Below are positions 17,067 through 26,386 of a stretch of DNA of 64,000 nucleotides, piece after piece (the first letter of the stretch is position 1; the number at the start of each line of letters is the position of its first letter). The notes beneath the pieces are model-generated. The model searched no databases and had not been told where the DNA came from. It worked only from the letters and a program-made list of their open reading frames with translations. The position numbers were made by a program, and so were the translations under genes. Where the stretch lies: positions 1 to 64,000 of the forward strand of contig CAZUSO010000007.1 in NCBI GenBank assembly GCA_964622775.1. The letters run 5' to 3'. This DNA is from CAZUSO01 sp964622775 (GTDB taxonomy: Bacteria > Bacteroidota > Bacteroidia > Chitinophagales > Chitinophagaceae).

Positions 17067-17289
17067 AATAATGTAAATTTATTTTTAAGTGATCCCATGG
17101 TTCGAGTAAAAGCGTTAAAAATATTCTCCGGTTCAGGGATAGGAAATAATAATCATTTCAACTTATTTTTCGCATAAATGGTACGGTTTTATACCATAAA
17201 ATAATAATGTTGTTTTTCCCGGCTATCTATGGAATATTTTTATTCTATTTTAAAAAAAGCAATAATAAAAAACCTGTATTTTGTCATTT

Positions 17290-18438
17290 CTACGCAGTAA
17301 ACTGTTTTAATGAGGACAGGGCAACCCCAAAGGCCTGAATGGTTTTTTCTATGTCATCCGCTGTGGTATATCGTCCCAGGCTCAGCCGTACCGAGCCGTC
17401 AATTACGGACTGATCCAGGCTCATAGCTTCCAGCACATGCGAAGGCTGCTGTGCGGCAGCCGTACATGCAGAGCCTACAGAAAAGGCAACTTCCGTCTGG
17501 AGCAGGCTGATGAGCCTTTCAGATTTCAGGCCGGTAAAAGAGACATTGCTCACATGCGGCAGACGATTTGCGCCCACTCCATTGACCTGAAGCGATCCGA
17601 ATTGTTTCAGTCCGGCTTCTAAGCGATCCCTCAATCCCGACAACCGAATACCTTCCGCCTCCATCATACCGACGGCCTGTGTACATGCCGCACCCAGCCC
17701 TACAATACCGGGCACATTGAGCGTCCCGCTTCGGTAGCCGTCTTCATGTCCGCCCCCATCCATTTGCTGCCTGGGCTTCACCCTGGGATTTTTTCTCCGG
17801 ATAAATAAAGCGCCGACACCTTTGGGGCCATATATTTTATGCGCACTCATCGCCATCATCCCTATGCCGTTTTTCTGCATATCAACCGGAATTTTACCGA
17901 CAGCCTGTGTGGCATCGGTAAAAAAAATGATACCGTGCTTTTGGGCAATGGCTCCGATAGCTTCTACGGGATGGATGACACCGGTTTCATTATTGGCATG
18001 CATCAATGCAATCAGGATAGTCCGCGGGCTGATAGCATTTTCCAGCTCTTCTAAATTCAACATGCCGTTTTTGTCCACAGACAGCCTGGTAATTTCCGCC
18101 CCTTTTTTTTCGAGATTAATACAGGTATCGAGCACGGCTTTATGCTCCGTGCCACAAGTGATGATATGATTTCCCTTTGAAGCATAATTTTCAAAAACCC
18201 CTTTGATGGCCAGATTACAGCTTTCCGTAGAGCCGGAAGTAAAGATAATCTCGCCGCTTTCGGCGCCGGTCAAATCAGCTACCTGCCGACGTGCTGTCTT
18301 TATGGCTTCATCCGCCACCCAACCATAATGATGCGTACGGCTGGCAGCATTACCAAAATTCTCAGAAAAATAGGGTAACATTGCCTCCAGTACGGTAGCA
18401 TCGCAGGGCGTGGTTGCATTATAGTCGAGATAGATCAT
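17290..18438 (-). CDS. Cysteine desulfurase (IscS/NifS class I)
   Basis: 382 residues. It starts MIYLDYNATTPCD, the typical IscS opening. The pyridoxal phosphate lysine is in MSAHKIYGPKG (Lys201). The sulfur-accepting cysteine lies in SVGSACTAAAQQPSH (Cys324) on the usual mobile loop. The enzyme takes sulfur from cysteine for Fe-S clusters and tRNA thiolation. The loop reads SACTAAAQ rather than the common SACSS, so it may be the NifS/MnmA-serving variety rather than the housekeeping IscS. It is followed by the IscA-type gene but not by iscU. Confidence 0.88.
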   Translation of the reverse strand: MIYLDYNATTPCDATVLEAMLPYFSENFGNAASRTHHYGWVADEAIKTARRQVADLTGAESGEIIFTSGSTESCNLAIKGVFENYASKGNHIITCGTEHKAVLDTCINLEKKGAEITRLSVDKNGMLNLEELENAISPRTILIALMHANNETGVIHPVEAIGAIAQKHGIIFFTDATQAVGKIPVDMQKNGIGMMAMSAHKIYGPKGVGALFIRRKNPRVKPRQQMDGGGHEDGYRSGTLNVPGIVGLGAACTQAVGMMEAEGIRLSGLRDRLEAGLKQFGSLQVNGVGANRLPHVSNVSFTGLKSERLISLLQTEVAFSVGSACTAAAQQPSHVLEAMSLDQSVIDGSVRLSLGRYTTADDIEKTIQAFGVALSSLKQFTA

Positions 18439-18594
18439 TCCAAAATATTGATTTGAGCATACCGGTTGTGGGGCAAAATTAAGCGGATTGTTTTATTTTC
18501 GTCCTTTTGAAAGTATCAACCCTGTTGATTTTCGTATAGGCGCAGGCTATAAACTCAGGAATTTTGACGAAATTACTTTTTATTTTTTTAAAAT

Positions 18595-18996
18595 ATGATA
18601 CAGGTTGAACATATTGGCATTGCAGTTCCGGATTTGAGTGAGGCAATTCCCCTGTTCGAAAAATTGCTCCACACCGACTGCTATAAAACGGAAGCCGTGG
18701 ACAGTGAGCAGGTGAATACTGCTTTTTTCCGGCAGGGCAGCACCAAAATAGAGCTGCTGGAGCCTGTTGCACATTCGGGTGTAATTGCCAGATACCTCGA
18801 AAAAAAAGGTTCGGGTATTCATCATATCGCTTTTGAAACGGAGGATATTCTGGCCGAGATGGAGCGCCTCAGGAAGGAAGGATTTGTATTACTGCAGGAA
18901 GAACCCAAACGGGGAGCCGACAATAAACTCGTTTGTTTTTTACATCCAAAATCCACGCAGGGCGTTTTGATTGAGCTTTGCCAGGAAATTAAATAA
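18595..18996 (+). CDS. mce: Methylmalonyl-CoA epimerase
   Basis: 133 residues, the normal length. The glyoxalase/VOC fold opens with IQVEHIGIAVPDLSEAI, giving the first metal His, then TKIELLEPV. The second half has GSGIHHIAFETEDI, with the second His, and ends GVLIELCQEI with the metal Glu. It interconverts (R)- and (S)-methylmalonyl-CoA in propionate metabolism. The mutase genes are not in this window. A small membrane protein gene follows 8 bases later, probably in the same transcript. Confidence 0.9.
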   Translation: MIQVEHIGIAVPDLSEAIPLFEKLLHTDCYKTEAVDSEQVNTAFFRQGSTKIELLEPVAHSGVIARYLEKKGSGIHHIAFETEDILAEMERLRKEGFVLLQEEPKRGADNKLVCFLHPKSTQGVLIELCQEIK

Positions 18997-19004
18997 TATC
19001 TGAT

Positions 19005-19349
19005 ATGGAAGATCATCTTGATCCATTACAATCACGACCGGAAGGTAATCATCCGGCAAAGTCTCCCCGGAGCGAGTCTGCTTTTTTATTTTTTCCCCTG
19101 ATGGCTATTACCATAATAGCTATGCTGGCGGGAATATATTTTCTGATCAATATTTATGCCGGAAGACCGGTTCCCGGCGACGGAAGGGCTTTACCCTATA
19201 TTTTGGCTGTATTGATATATGCGCTCAGCCTGTTTCTTTCGGGGCGGATGGATAGGAAAGGGCACAGGATGCATGCCGTGTCTATCCTGAATTCCGGCCT
19301 GTTTTTAGGCATTGCCGTTTTTTTACTATCAATGTATTTTTTCGATTAA
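19005..19349 (+). CDS. Small membrane protein, unknown function
   Basis: 114 residues with a Pro/Ser-rich cytoplasmic start (MEDHLDPLQSRPEGNHPAKS) and three hydrophobic segments: FFPLMAITIIAMLAGIYFLI, LPYILAVLIYALSLFL and SGLFLGIAVFLLSMYFF. No family is recognised. It starts 8 bases after the methylmalonyl-CoA epimerase stop, so it is probably co-transcribed with it. Proteins of this kind commonly follow mce in related genomes, but a functional link is not shown. Confidence 0.6.
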   Translation: MEDHLDPLQSRPEGNHPAKSPRSESAFLFFPLMAITIIAMLAGIYFLINIYAGRPVPGDGRALPYILAVLIYALSLFLSGRMDRKGHRMHAVSILNSGLFLGIAVFLLSMYFFD

Positions 19350-19394
19350 TGTAAGAATGGCGCACATTTAATTCCAATAATTTGCTATTTTATT

Positions 19395-19402
19395 TACTTT
19401 TG
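19395..19402 (+). promoter_or_regulatory. -7 promoter element of nuoM, within an inverted repeat
   Basis: TACTTTTG fits the consensus and lies 46 bases ahead of the nuoM start. It is bracketed by TGCTATTTT (19383-19391) and AAAATAGCA (19412-19420), a 9-bp inverted repeat that could be an operator or a 5' hairpin. Confidence 0.45.
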
Positions 19403-19448
19403 CTCCTTTGCAAAATAGCAGCATCTTTTTATTTATCCGAACCTTTTT

Positions 19449-20885
19449 ATGGAAATAGGAATATTACTTTTGTTTTCATTTGTTCTTGTACCCTTTATAT
19501 CTGGTATCTTTTCTTTTTTTTCGGGAAGCAGCGCAAGACAGGTTTCGATATTGGGAAGCTGCATTAGCCTGGCACTGGCGCTATACCTTATCCTGCAATT
19601 TTGCGGACATCCGGATTTGATTTTACAAGAGCGTGTTCCCTGGATTCCGGCAATCGGCGCATCACTTAATTTAAGTGCAGGCAGTGCAGTGGCTATTCTG
19701 GTTTTACTGACTGCTACCATATTTCCCTTGATTTTTATTGCCCGCTGGCGGCATAATATAGAAAACCCATCCCGATTTTATGGCCTGATGCTGTTGTCGC
19801 AGGCCGGCCTCATGGGTGTTTTTCTGGCCAACGATCTGTTGCTGTTTTATTTTTTCTGGGAACTGGCGCTGATACCGGTTTATTTTCTTTGTTCGCTTTG
19901 GGGCGGAGAAAAAAGGATCCGGGTTACCTTTAAGTTTTTCATCTATACCTTTCTGGGCAGCCTTATTATGCTGGCCGCCATTATCTGGCTGTATGTACAA
20001 ACGCCGGATCGCAGTTTCGACTACGCCGTTATCGTGCAAACCGGACGATCGCTGAGCTTCGGTACCCAGCAGATTTTCTTCTGGTTTTTATTTATTGCGT
20101 TTGCCATTAAGATGCCCTTGTTTCCTTTTCACACCTGGCAGCCGGATACTTATGAGCAGAGCGCTACGCCGGTAACCATTGTGCTGAGCGCCATTATGGT
20201 GAAGATGGGATTGTTTGCGGCTTATAAATGGCTGCTGCCCGTATTGCCGGAAGGGACGGCTTACTGGAGCAATACGGTAATGATCCTGAGTGTAACCGGA
20301 ATTATATATGCATCACTGCTGGCTATGGTACAAAGTGATTTGAAAAGGATCGTTGCTTATTCGTCCATTGCACACGTCGGGCTGATGAGCTTAGGCATGT
20401 TTGCAAATACAACCGTAGCCACTAACGGCTTTATTTTCCAGATGTTTAATCACGGCATTAATATAACCGGAATGTGGCTGATCGTTTCCATGATTGAAGA
20501 CCGTTATAAGACACGCAACCTGAAAGAGCTTGGCGGCATGTCCGGAGCGGCTCCGGCGATAGCCACTGCTTTAGTGGTTATTGCTTTTGCCAGTATAGGA
20601 TTGCCATTGACCAATGGATTTATCGGGGAGTTTATGTTATTCCTGGGCGTATTCCAAAGCGCCAGTCCCAACCATATTATCTCTATGGTAATAGCCGGCC
20701 TGGGTATTATCCTCGGAGCTGTTTACACTTTAAATATGGTGCAAAAGGTCGCTTACGGAACAGCTAAAACGGAACAACAGATTGAGAAAATCCGGCCTGG
20801 CGAACTTTTTTGTTTAATCATTATTATTGCCATCATCATTGTATTGGGAGTTTATCCGAAGTTGTTGCTGGGTATAATCGGATAG
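19449..20885 (+). CDS. nuoM: NADH-quinone oxidoreductase subunit M
   Basis: 478 residues with about 14 hydrophobic helices, the expected antiporter-like fold. The conserved Glu in FYFFWELALIPVYFL (about residue 140) and the broken-helix region HTWQPDTYEQSATPVTIVLSAIMVKMG are the proton-channel motifs of NuoM. NuoM is one of three proton-pumping membrane subunits of complex I. It starts ATG at 19449 and is followed by nuoN after 39 bases. No other nuo genes adjoin it, although NuoL normally precedes it. Confidence 0.93.
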   Translation: MEIGILLLFSFVLVPFISGIFSFFSGSSARQVSILGSCISLALALYLILQFCGHPDLILQERVPWIPAIGASLNLSAGSAVAILVLLTATIFPLIFIARWRHNIENPSRFYGLMLLSQAGLMGVFLANDLLLFYFFWELALIPVYFLCSLWGGEKRIRVTFKFFIYTFLGSLIMLAAIIWLYVQTPDRSFDYAVIVQTGRSLSFGTQQIFFWFLFIAFAIKMPLFPFHTWQPDTYEQSATPVTIVLSAIMVKMGLFAAYKWLLPVLPEGTAYWSNTVMILSVTGIIYASLLAMVQSDLKRIVAYSSIAHVGLMSLGMFANTTVATNGFIFQMFNHGINITGMWLIVSMIEDRYKTRNLKELGGMSGAAPAIATALVVIAFASIGLPLTNGFIGEFMLFLGVFQSASPNHIISMVIAGLGIILGAVYTLNMVQKVAYGTAKTEQQIEKIRPGELFCLIIIIAIIIVLGVYPKLLLGIIG

Positions 20886-20924
20886 TATCAGCAAAATATA
20901 TTTTAATAAACGATTTTCATTTTA

Positions 20925-22322
20925 ATGAAACCACTTATAGCATCTACTCTTTCCGGCATCCTTATGATGTTTATAGCCCTGTGGGTGAGGGACAAAAGTA
21001 AGACCAGTGCCTTCGGACTGGGCCTGCTGGTCATTATGCTGGGTATTAATATCTGGTCGCTTACGGAAATATTGCCTTCCGGGAATATACAAAACCTGTT
21101 TAATGGTATGCTGGTGTATGATTCCTTTTCCCTTTGGTTCAATACGTTGATGACTGCCGCCACCCTGCTGTATGTATTGCTTTGCAAAAAGCATATTGAA
21201 CAGGTGGGTCAGCATGTAGCGGAATATTATGCACTGATATTTTTTATTTTAAGCGCAATCAATTTATTAGCCGGATATGGTAATTTGCTGATCTTATTCT
21301 TAGGTATTGAGATCATCTCCATTCCGCAATATGTGCTGGCAGGCAGCGATAAGCGGAACCTGAAAAGCAGCGAGGCTTCGCTGAAATACTTTCTGATGGG
21401 CGCTTTCTCCACCGGATTTTTACTGATGGGCATTGCCTTGCTTTACGGTGCTACCGGCACATTTGATGTCGCATCACTGAATCTTACGGCACATGCGAAT
21501 GGCATTAATATCCTTGCACTGACCGGTATTATATTCCTGGTTGTGGCCTTAGGCTTTAAGGTATCCGCAGCACCTATGCACTTCTGGACACCGGATGTTT
21601 ATGATGGTGCGCCCACGCCTTTCACCGCACTGATGGCTACCATCGTCAAAGTGGCTTTGTTTGTGGCTTTTATTCGTTTATTTATGAATGGGTTCGGCAT
21701 GGTAAATGAAGAATGGAAAGCGGTGATCTCCGTAGTTACGGTGCTGACTCTATTGGTTGGCAATATTACCGCTGTCTTCCAGCAAAGCGTGAAACGGATG
21801 CTGGCTTATTCCTCCATATCTCAGGCCGGATTCATGCTCTTTGCTGTTTTGGCGAATAATGCCTTTGGACTGAAGAGCATCATTATTTATGCTGTGGCTT
21901 ATACGCTGGCGACAATCGGTATGTTTGCCATCCTGATGAAGATGAAAGATTATACCTACGACGGCTTTAACGGGCTGGCCAAAAAAGATCCGATGCTGGC
22001 GCTTTTCGGAGCTATTTTCATTTTTTCCTTAGCCGGCATTCCGCTTACGGCAGGCTTCTTTGCAAAGTGGTTTATGCTGACCTCGGTATTAGAGTATGAT
22101 AGCAGCCTCTTATGGCTGGTGATATTCGCACTGATCATGGCCGTAGTCAGCGTGTTTTATTATTTCAAAGTGATCATTGCAATGTACTTTAAGCCGGGAG
22201 AGGCAGTAATGTCCCATCCGGTTAGCGCTTCCGACCGGTTTTATATCGGACTGACGGCTGCATTGGTTATCCTGTTCGGCGCCATGCCTAACCTGCTGCT
22301 GTACCTTGTTGCCAAACCCTGA
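20925..22322 (+). CDS. nuoN: NADH-quinone oxidoreductase subunit N
   Basis: 465 residues, multi-spanning. FLGIEIISIPQYVLAGS holds the conserved Glu, and APMHFWTPDVYDGAPTPFTALMATIVKVA is the typical NuoN broken-helix motif. The subunit is part of the complex I membrane arm next to NuoM and pumps protons. It lies 39 bases after nuoM and is probably in the same transcript. It is followed by a repeat-rich gap. Confidence 0.93.
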   Translation: MKPLIASTLSGILMMFIALWVRDKSKTSAFGLGLLVIMLGINIWSLTEILPSGNIQNLFNGMLVYDSFSLWFNTLMTAATLLYVLLCKKHIEQVGQHVAEYYALIFFILSAINLLAGYGNLLILFLGIEIISIPQYVLAGSDKRNLKSSEASLKYFLMGAFSTGFLLMGIALLYGATGTFDVASLNLTAHANGINILALTGIIFLVVALGFKVSAAPMHFWTPDVYDGAPTPFTALMATIVKVALFVAFIRLFMNGFGMVNEEWKAVISVVTVLTLLVGNITAVFQQSVKRMLAYSSISQAGFMLFAVLANNAFGLKSIIIYAVAYTLATIGMFAILMKMKDYTYDGFNGLAKKDPMLALFGAIFIFSLAGIPLTAGFFAKWFMLTSVLEYDSSLLWLVIFALIMAVVSVFYYFKVIIAMYFKPGEAVMSHPVSASDRFYIGLTAALVILFGAMPNLLLYLVAKP

Positions 22323-22643
22323 TAACGGCACTGCCGGGCTATAAAATTACTGCACGTTTTCCTCCCCGTTGGACGTTTCTTCCGACTACGTCGTAGCGGC
22401 AGCGGTCTCTGAACCGTCAAAGCATTTACTACGAAAAAATAATTACCGTTTTTGTTTACTTCTGAACCATGATGAGCCATGGCTATCCATTCATCATAGT
22501 CGGGAGAAACGCTGAATCTCACGCTTTAGAATGCTGAACGAAGGTGGTTCGCTATATCCCATTCAGAGAATGGATACCACTGCGACGTAGTAGGGAGAAA
22601 TGCCGGAACGGAGAAATTTCGGTTATTTATCGTTTGCCGGGGT
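22323..22643. repeat. Gene-free repeat region after nuoN
   Basis: No gene is supported. Three degenerate copies of a unit of the form GTTTCTTCCGACTACGTCG are seen. One is on the plus strand near 22373-22393, and two are on the minus strand, near 22585-22605 (CATTTCTCCCTACTACGTCG) and near 22492-22513 (CGTTTCTCCCGACTATGATG). The unit resembles intergenic repeats common in Bacteroidota. A convergent gene ends at 22644. Confidence 0.5.
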
Positions 22644-23360
22644 CTATTCAGCCGGACTAACAGAACCGGCTCCGGAAATTTGTTTATGAATGGTTACAGG
22701 ACTTCCCTGGTATTTTACACTTGCGCCTCCGCTTATTTCCACCTTCAGATTTCGGGAAACATTCACTTCGGCATCACCCGCACCGGAAATGTCAACGGAT
22801 ACATCCTGTGCTGCCAGGCCGAAACACTTCACATCTGATGCGCCGCTTGCATCTATATCCAGAACATTGGTAGTGCCACTCAGTATCACGGAGGTAGCCC
22901 CGCTCACATCCACTTCCACTTTTTGAGCTGTGATCTGTCCGATCCTTGCTTCTGACGCTCCGCTCATATCCAGCTTGAGATGGCTGGCCTGCAATGCCGG
23001 TGCCTCCACATTGCAGGCGCCCGATGTTTCGATCTCCTTAAATACGGGAGCACGGACAGAAAGGATCATTTTTTTGGAAGGCCTGATACGGACGCCGCTC
23101 TTCAGGTCAATGATCAGGGTATTTCCTTTCATGTATGCGTCAATGAAATCTATCAGATTATCATCTCCTTCCACCTCTACGGAAAAAACGGAATCCTGCC
23201 GGATTTGAATTTGAAATGCGCCGCTTACATCAATTTCGTCAAAACCCGAAAGCGGATATTCTTTGGTAGTTATATTGCCACTTCCCTTTTCTATGTATAG
23301 GCTGCAACCACTTAAGGCTATAACGACCATACTGCAAACTATAACCAATATCTTTCTCAT
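22644..23360 (-). CDS. Head-GIN (DUF2807) domain lipoprotein
   Basis: 238 residues. Lipobox IALSGC with Cys19. The protein opens GSGNITTKEYPLSGFDEIDVSGAF, the head GIN signature, then repeats short VDVSGAxxV and LDMSGASxA strands that predict a right-handed beta-solenoid. These proteins are lipid-anchored and periplasmic or surface-facing, and their function is unknown. It converges on nuoN across a repeat-rich gap. Confidence 0.88.
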   Translation of the reverse strand: MRKILVIVCSMVVIALSGCSLYIEKGSGNITTKEYPLSGFDEIDVSGAFQIQIRQDSVFSVEVEGDDNLIDFIDAYMKGNTLIIDLKSGVRIRPSKKMILSVRAPVFKEIETSGACNVEAPALQASHLKLDMSGASEARIGQITAQKVEVDVSGATSVILSGTTNVLDIDASGASDVKCFGLAAQDVSVDISGAGDAEVNVSRNLKVEISGGASVKYQGSPVTIHKQISGAGSVSPAE

Positions 23361-23530
23361 CAGAAAATAATTTATGGAGTTTAAGATAAATGCGATTCAG
23401 AAGAATACAGACCATCACGCAACCTCGTACACTTGTTCATCACTACCTATAACGATACAGGATATGCTTCAATAGGTAATTTCCGCAGTTCAACAACAGT
23501 GATCCGGTACAGATGCGCTCCCGTCCAAAA

Positions 23531-24271
23531 TTATTTCCAGCCCCAGGTCTGCCCCTGTTTGGTATTGAACAAGAGTCCTATGCTGATACCTCCGCCAATA
23601 TTTTGGAACATATTATCACCTTTTTTTTGTGCAGGCGACTGATTCATCAGGCCGTAATTGCCATAGCCTCGCAGGAAAAAACCATTCAGAAATTCATATC
23701 CGACCATGGCAGAAACACCGGCATCCCAAATGGCAATATCATCATCCGTACGGATATAACCGATATATGCCGGACGGTCGTAATGCGCAGTGCGGCGGTC
23801 TCCATTCAACACTGTAGTATAATCCTGTTTGTAGCGGCCGCCCACATTAGCGCCGATATAACCGCCAAGACCCACCATAAAATGCGGGGCATCGTAATAG
23901 TTGCCGGTTTTATACACAAAATATACCGGTGCGGTCAGCGTCATGATATGATATTCCCGGATATCATGAAGGCTGGACGGAATATGAACTCCTGTTTCAA
24001 AATAATTTTCGTAAGTGCTTTTCGTGCCATTATTGAACATCAGCGAAAGCCCCGGCTGAATATAGAATTTACCGGATCCGAACTCCACGTCCACCACACC
24101 ACCAATCCGCGCTCCGGTTTGAAAAGCAGTAGTATAGTCTTTACCCTCTATATGCTGTAGCATGGTGATATAAGTAACGCCGGCTTCCGGGCCCAGTTTT
24201 ACCACAGATTGCCCGTAAGCAAGATTGGCGATCAGCCCCGAAACCATCAAAAAGCATAATATTTTTTTCAT
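23531..24271 (-). CDS. Outer-membrane beta-barrel protein, PorT-like/porin family
   Basis: 246 residues. The signal peptide MKKILCFLMVSGLIANLAYG is followed by SVVKLGPEAGVTY, and alternating hydrophobic strands with Gly/Tyr-rich turns run to the end (GGGISIGLLFNTKQGQ and a terminal Trp-Gly-Trp-Lys). It has the length and strand pattern of Bacteroidota 8-10 stranded barrels. Its role is unknown. A -7 element lies upstream at 24299-24292. Confidence 0.75.
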   Translation of the reverse strand: MKKILCFLMVSGLIANLAYGQSVVKLGPEAGVTYITMLQHIEGKDYTTAFQTGARIGGVVDVEFGSGKFYIQPGLSLMFNNGTKSTYENYFETGVHIPSSLHDIREYHIMTLTAPVYFVYKTGNYYDAPHFMVGLGGYIGANVGGRYKQDYTTVLNGDRRTAHYDRPAYIGYIRTDDDIAIWDAGVSAMVGYEFLNGFFLRGYGNYGLMNQSPAQKKGDNMFQNIGGGISIGLLFNTKQGQTWGWK

Positions 24272-24291
24272 TAAAATAAATTTAATCGAAA

Positions 24292-24299
24292 CAAAGATA
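24292..24299 (-). promoter_or_regulatory. -7 promoter element of the beta-barrel gene
   Basis: TATCTTTG on the minus strand, 20 bases ahead of the start codon at 24271, fits TAnnTTTG. Confidence 0.5.
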
Positions 24300-24483
24300 A
24301 TTTTCCTGGGACAATTTAAAAAACTTTACCGGCAATATTTTTACCGGGATGTTTACCTTTGATGCCCGGCAGGGATTTTGTACATTCAGACAAAACCTTT
24401 GCATCAAAGGGTTGGGAATAGTACCTGACGGGACAGGCTGCATTCCCGCCATCCGAATAAAAAACAATTTTAAATCTAATACC

Positions 24484-25680
24484 ATGCCCGGATTTGAATT
24501 TTTTGGGGAAGAAGAACGGAAAGAAGTGCAGGACGTGCTGGACACAGGAATCCTGATGCGATACGGCTTTGATGCCCGGCGCAACCATGTTTGGAAATCG
24601 CGTGAATTAGAGGCTGCAATCTGTGAAAAGATTCAGTCAGGTCACGCCCATTTAGTATCCAGCGGAACGGCTGCACTGACGGTTGCATTAGCCGCACTGG
24701 GAATTGGAGCGGGCGATGAGGTGATCATGCCTGCCTTCACCTTCGTGGCCAGCTTTGAAGCCATTCTGTCTCTGGGAGCCATCCCGGTAGTGGTAGATGT
24801 GGATGATACGCTGACTCTGGATCCTTCAGCAGTAAGCCGGGCGATCGGCCCAAAAACCAGGGCGATCATGCCCGTGCACATGTGCGGAGCTATGGCCGAT
24901 CTGGATGCCTTAATGGAAATCTGCAATGCTCATAATCTCCTGTTGCTGGAAGATGCCTGTCAATCGTTCGGAGCAAGCTACAAAGGCAGATTCTTAGGCA
25001 GTATCGGTCATGCCGGCGCCTTTTCTTTTGATTTTGTAAAGACCATCACCTGCGGGGAAGGGGGCGCGGTGGTGACCAATGATAAAAACACCTACCTGCG
25101 TGCCGATGCCTATAGCGACCATGGACATGATCACCGGGGCGCTGACCGGGGGGCCGATCTGCATCCTTATATCGGCTATAATTTCAGGATCTCCGAGCTG
25201 CATGCTGCGGTTGGTCTGGCGCAGATTCGCAAGATCGACCGTTTCCTGTCCATTCAGCGCCACAACAAAAAAACGCTGAAGGCTGCCCTCGCAACCTTGC
25301 CCGGCATCACCTTCCGGCGACTGCCTGATGAGGCCGGCGACAGCGCTACTTTTTTGTCATTCTTCCTGCCGGATGAAGCCACCACCCGAGAAGTTGCCGC
25401 TGCCATGAAAGAGGCAGGATTCCCGGCTTTTTACTGGTATGACAATAACTGGCATTATATCCGGAACTGGGAACATTTCCGGAAACCTCAAACCCTGTCC
25501 CGCCTTTCGGCAGAACAGGAAAAAGCCTTAGAAAGCTATGCCACGCAAAGTTTTGCAAATTCCGATGCCGTCATGTCCCGCTGTATCAGCATGCCGGTTA
25601 ATCTTAACTGGAGCAATGCGGAACTGGAAAGCAGGAAAGAAAAGATGGTGCAGGTGTTGGAAGGGGTTTTACTTATTTGA
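24484..25680 (+). CDS. kdnA: DegT/DnrJ/EryC1/StrS aminotransferase, KdnA-like (8-amino-Kdo synthesis)
   Basis: 398 residues from ATG 24484. A longer frame from 24349 adds sequence unlike the family. The opening MPGFEFFGEEERKEVQDVLD and the later FYWYDNNWHYIRNWEHF follow the KdnA type, which puts an amino group at C8 of oxidised Kdo. The PLP lysine is in FDFVKTITCGEGGAV (about residue 185). HLVSSGTAALTVALAALG and EDACQSFGASYKG are the standard fold motifs. kdsB, which activates Kdo or its amino form with CTP, lies about 1 kb downstream on the same strand. KdnB, the alcohol dehydrogenase that normally partners KdnA, is not in the window. The family is certain. The precise substrate is inferred from memory of related sequences. 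Confidence 0.72.
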   Translation: MPGFEFFGEEERKEVQDVLDTGILMRYGFDARRNHVWKSRELEAAICEKIQSGHAHLVSSGTAALTVALAALGIGAGDEVIMPAFTFVASFEAILSLGAIPVVVDVDDTLTLDPSAVSRAIGPKTRAIMPVHMCGAMADLDALMEICNAHNLLLLEDACQSFGASYKGRFLGSIGHAGAFSFDFVKTITCGEGGAVVTNDKNTYLRADAYSDHGHDHRGADRGADLHPYIGYNFRISELHAAVGLAQIRKIDRFLSIQRHNKKTLKAALATLPGITFRRLPDEAGDSATFLSFFLPDEATTREVAAAMKEAGFPAFYWYDNNWHYIRNWEHFRKPQTLSRLSAEQEKALESYATQSFANSDAVMSRCISMPVNLNWSNAELESRKEKMVQVLEGVLLI

Positions 25681-25714
25681 AAAAAGGGGCTAATTCACCT
25701 TAAATAATTCTCCG

Positions 25715-26386
25715 ATGAATCAATATTTTAAATGGCTATGCTGCCTGGCTTTAGTCGCAGGGAATATCAGCAGCAATGCCCAGCAGATTACGAATGTCAG
25801 CATAATAGACAGCACAAATAATAATTACACCTTTGCAATTGACTTTTTTGCACCCTTCGGAGCAGGAGAAACCTGCCCGCCCTTAACGGGAGACCTTGAG
25901 CAGACATCGGCAACGGGAGACACTTTATTTATACAATGCCTGTATAATGTTTCCGGCTTTTGGCCACAATTAGGTTGTGGAAGAACGGATACTATTACTT
26001 ATGCGGATGTACCCTACAGCATCAGCTATATCAATATCAGTTGCAACACCTTCGCTAACTGGGAAACCTTCTCCGATACGACCTGGAATACTTCGGATAC
26101 CACGATTGTAATCAATCAGCCGCCGACAGGAACGGGCGATATTTCCACCGGCAGCAACAGCATATCCGTGTTTCCCAATCCCGTTTCCCAAAACGGAACA
26201 TTGTACCTGAACGGACAGGATGCGCTGAAACCGGAATCCATAAGGCTGTTTGATATTACCGGGAAGCTGATCCGTGTATTACCCTTTAATACGAGCATGA
26301 AGATAAACGGCCTGGCCAAAGGAAGCTATATTTTGGAAATCGGCACAAAGCACGGAAAAATAAGAAAAAAAATTGCCGTCATCTGA
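25715..26386 (+). CDS. T9SS type A sorting domain protein (small, secreted)
   Basis: 223 residues. Signal peptide MNQYFKWLCCLALVAGNISSNAQ. The N-terminal half has several Cys (ETCPPL, CLYNVSG, GCGRTD, NISCN), probably disulfide-bonded outside the cell. The C-terminal sorting domain is clear: ISVFPNPVSQNGTLYL, then IRLFDITGKLIRVL and GLAKGSYILEI, ending KIAVI. The protein is exported by the type IX system. Its function is unknown. It lies between kdnA and kdsB but is unlikely to belong to that pathway. Confidence 0.82.
   Translation: MNQYFKWLCCLALVAGNISSNAQQITNVSIIDSTNNNYTFAIDFFAPFGAGETCPPLTGDLEQTSATGDTLFIQCLYNVSGFWPQLGCGRTDTITYADVPYSISYINISCNTFANWETFSDTTWNTSDTTIVINQPPTGTGDISTGSNSISVFPNPVSQNGTLYLNGQDALKPESIRLFDITGKLIRVLPFNTSMKINGLAKGSYILEIGTKHGKIRKKIAVI

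Noticed and set aside
24349..24483. N-terminal extension of the KdnA-like gene
   Set aside because: The 45 extra residues do not resemble the family, and the usual start MPGFEFF is at 24484.
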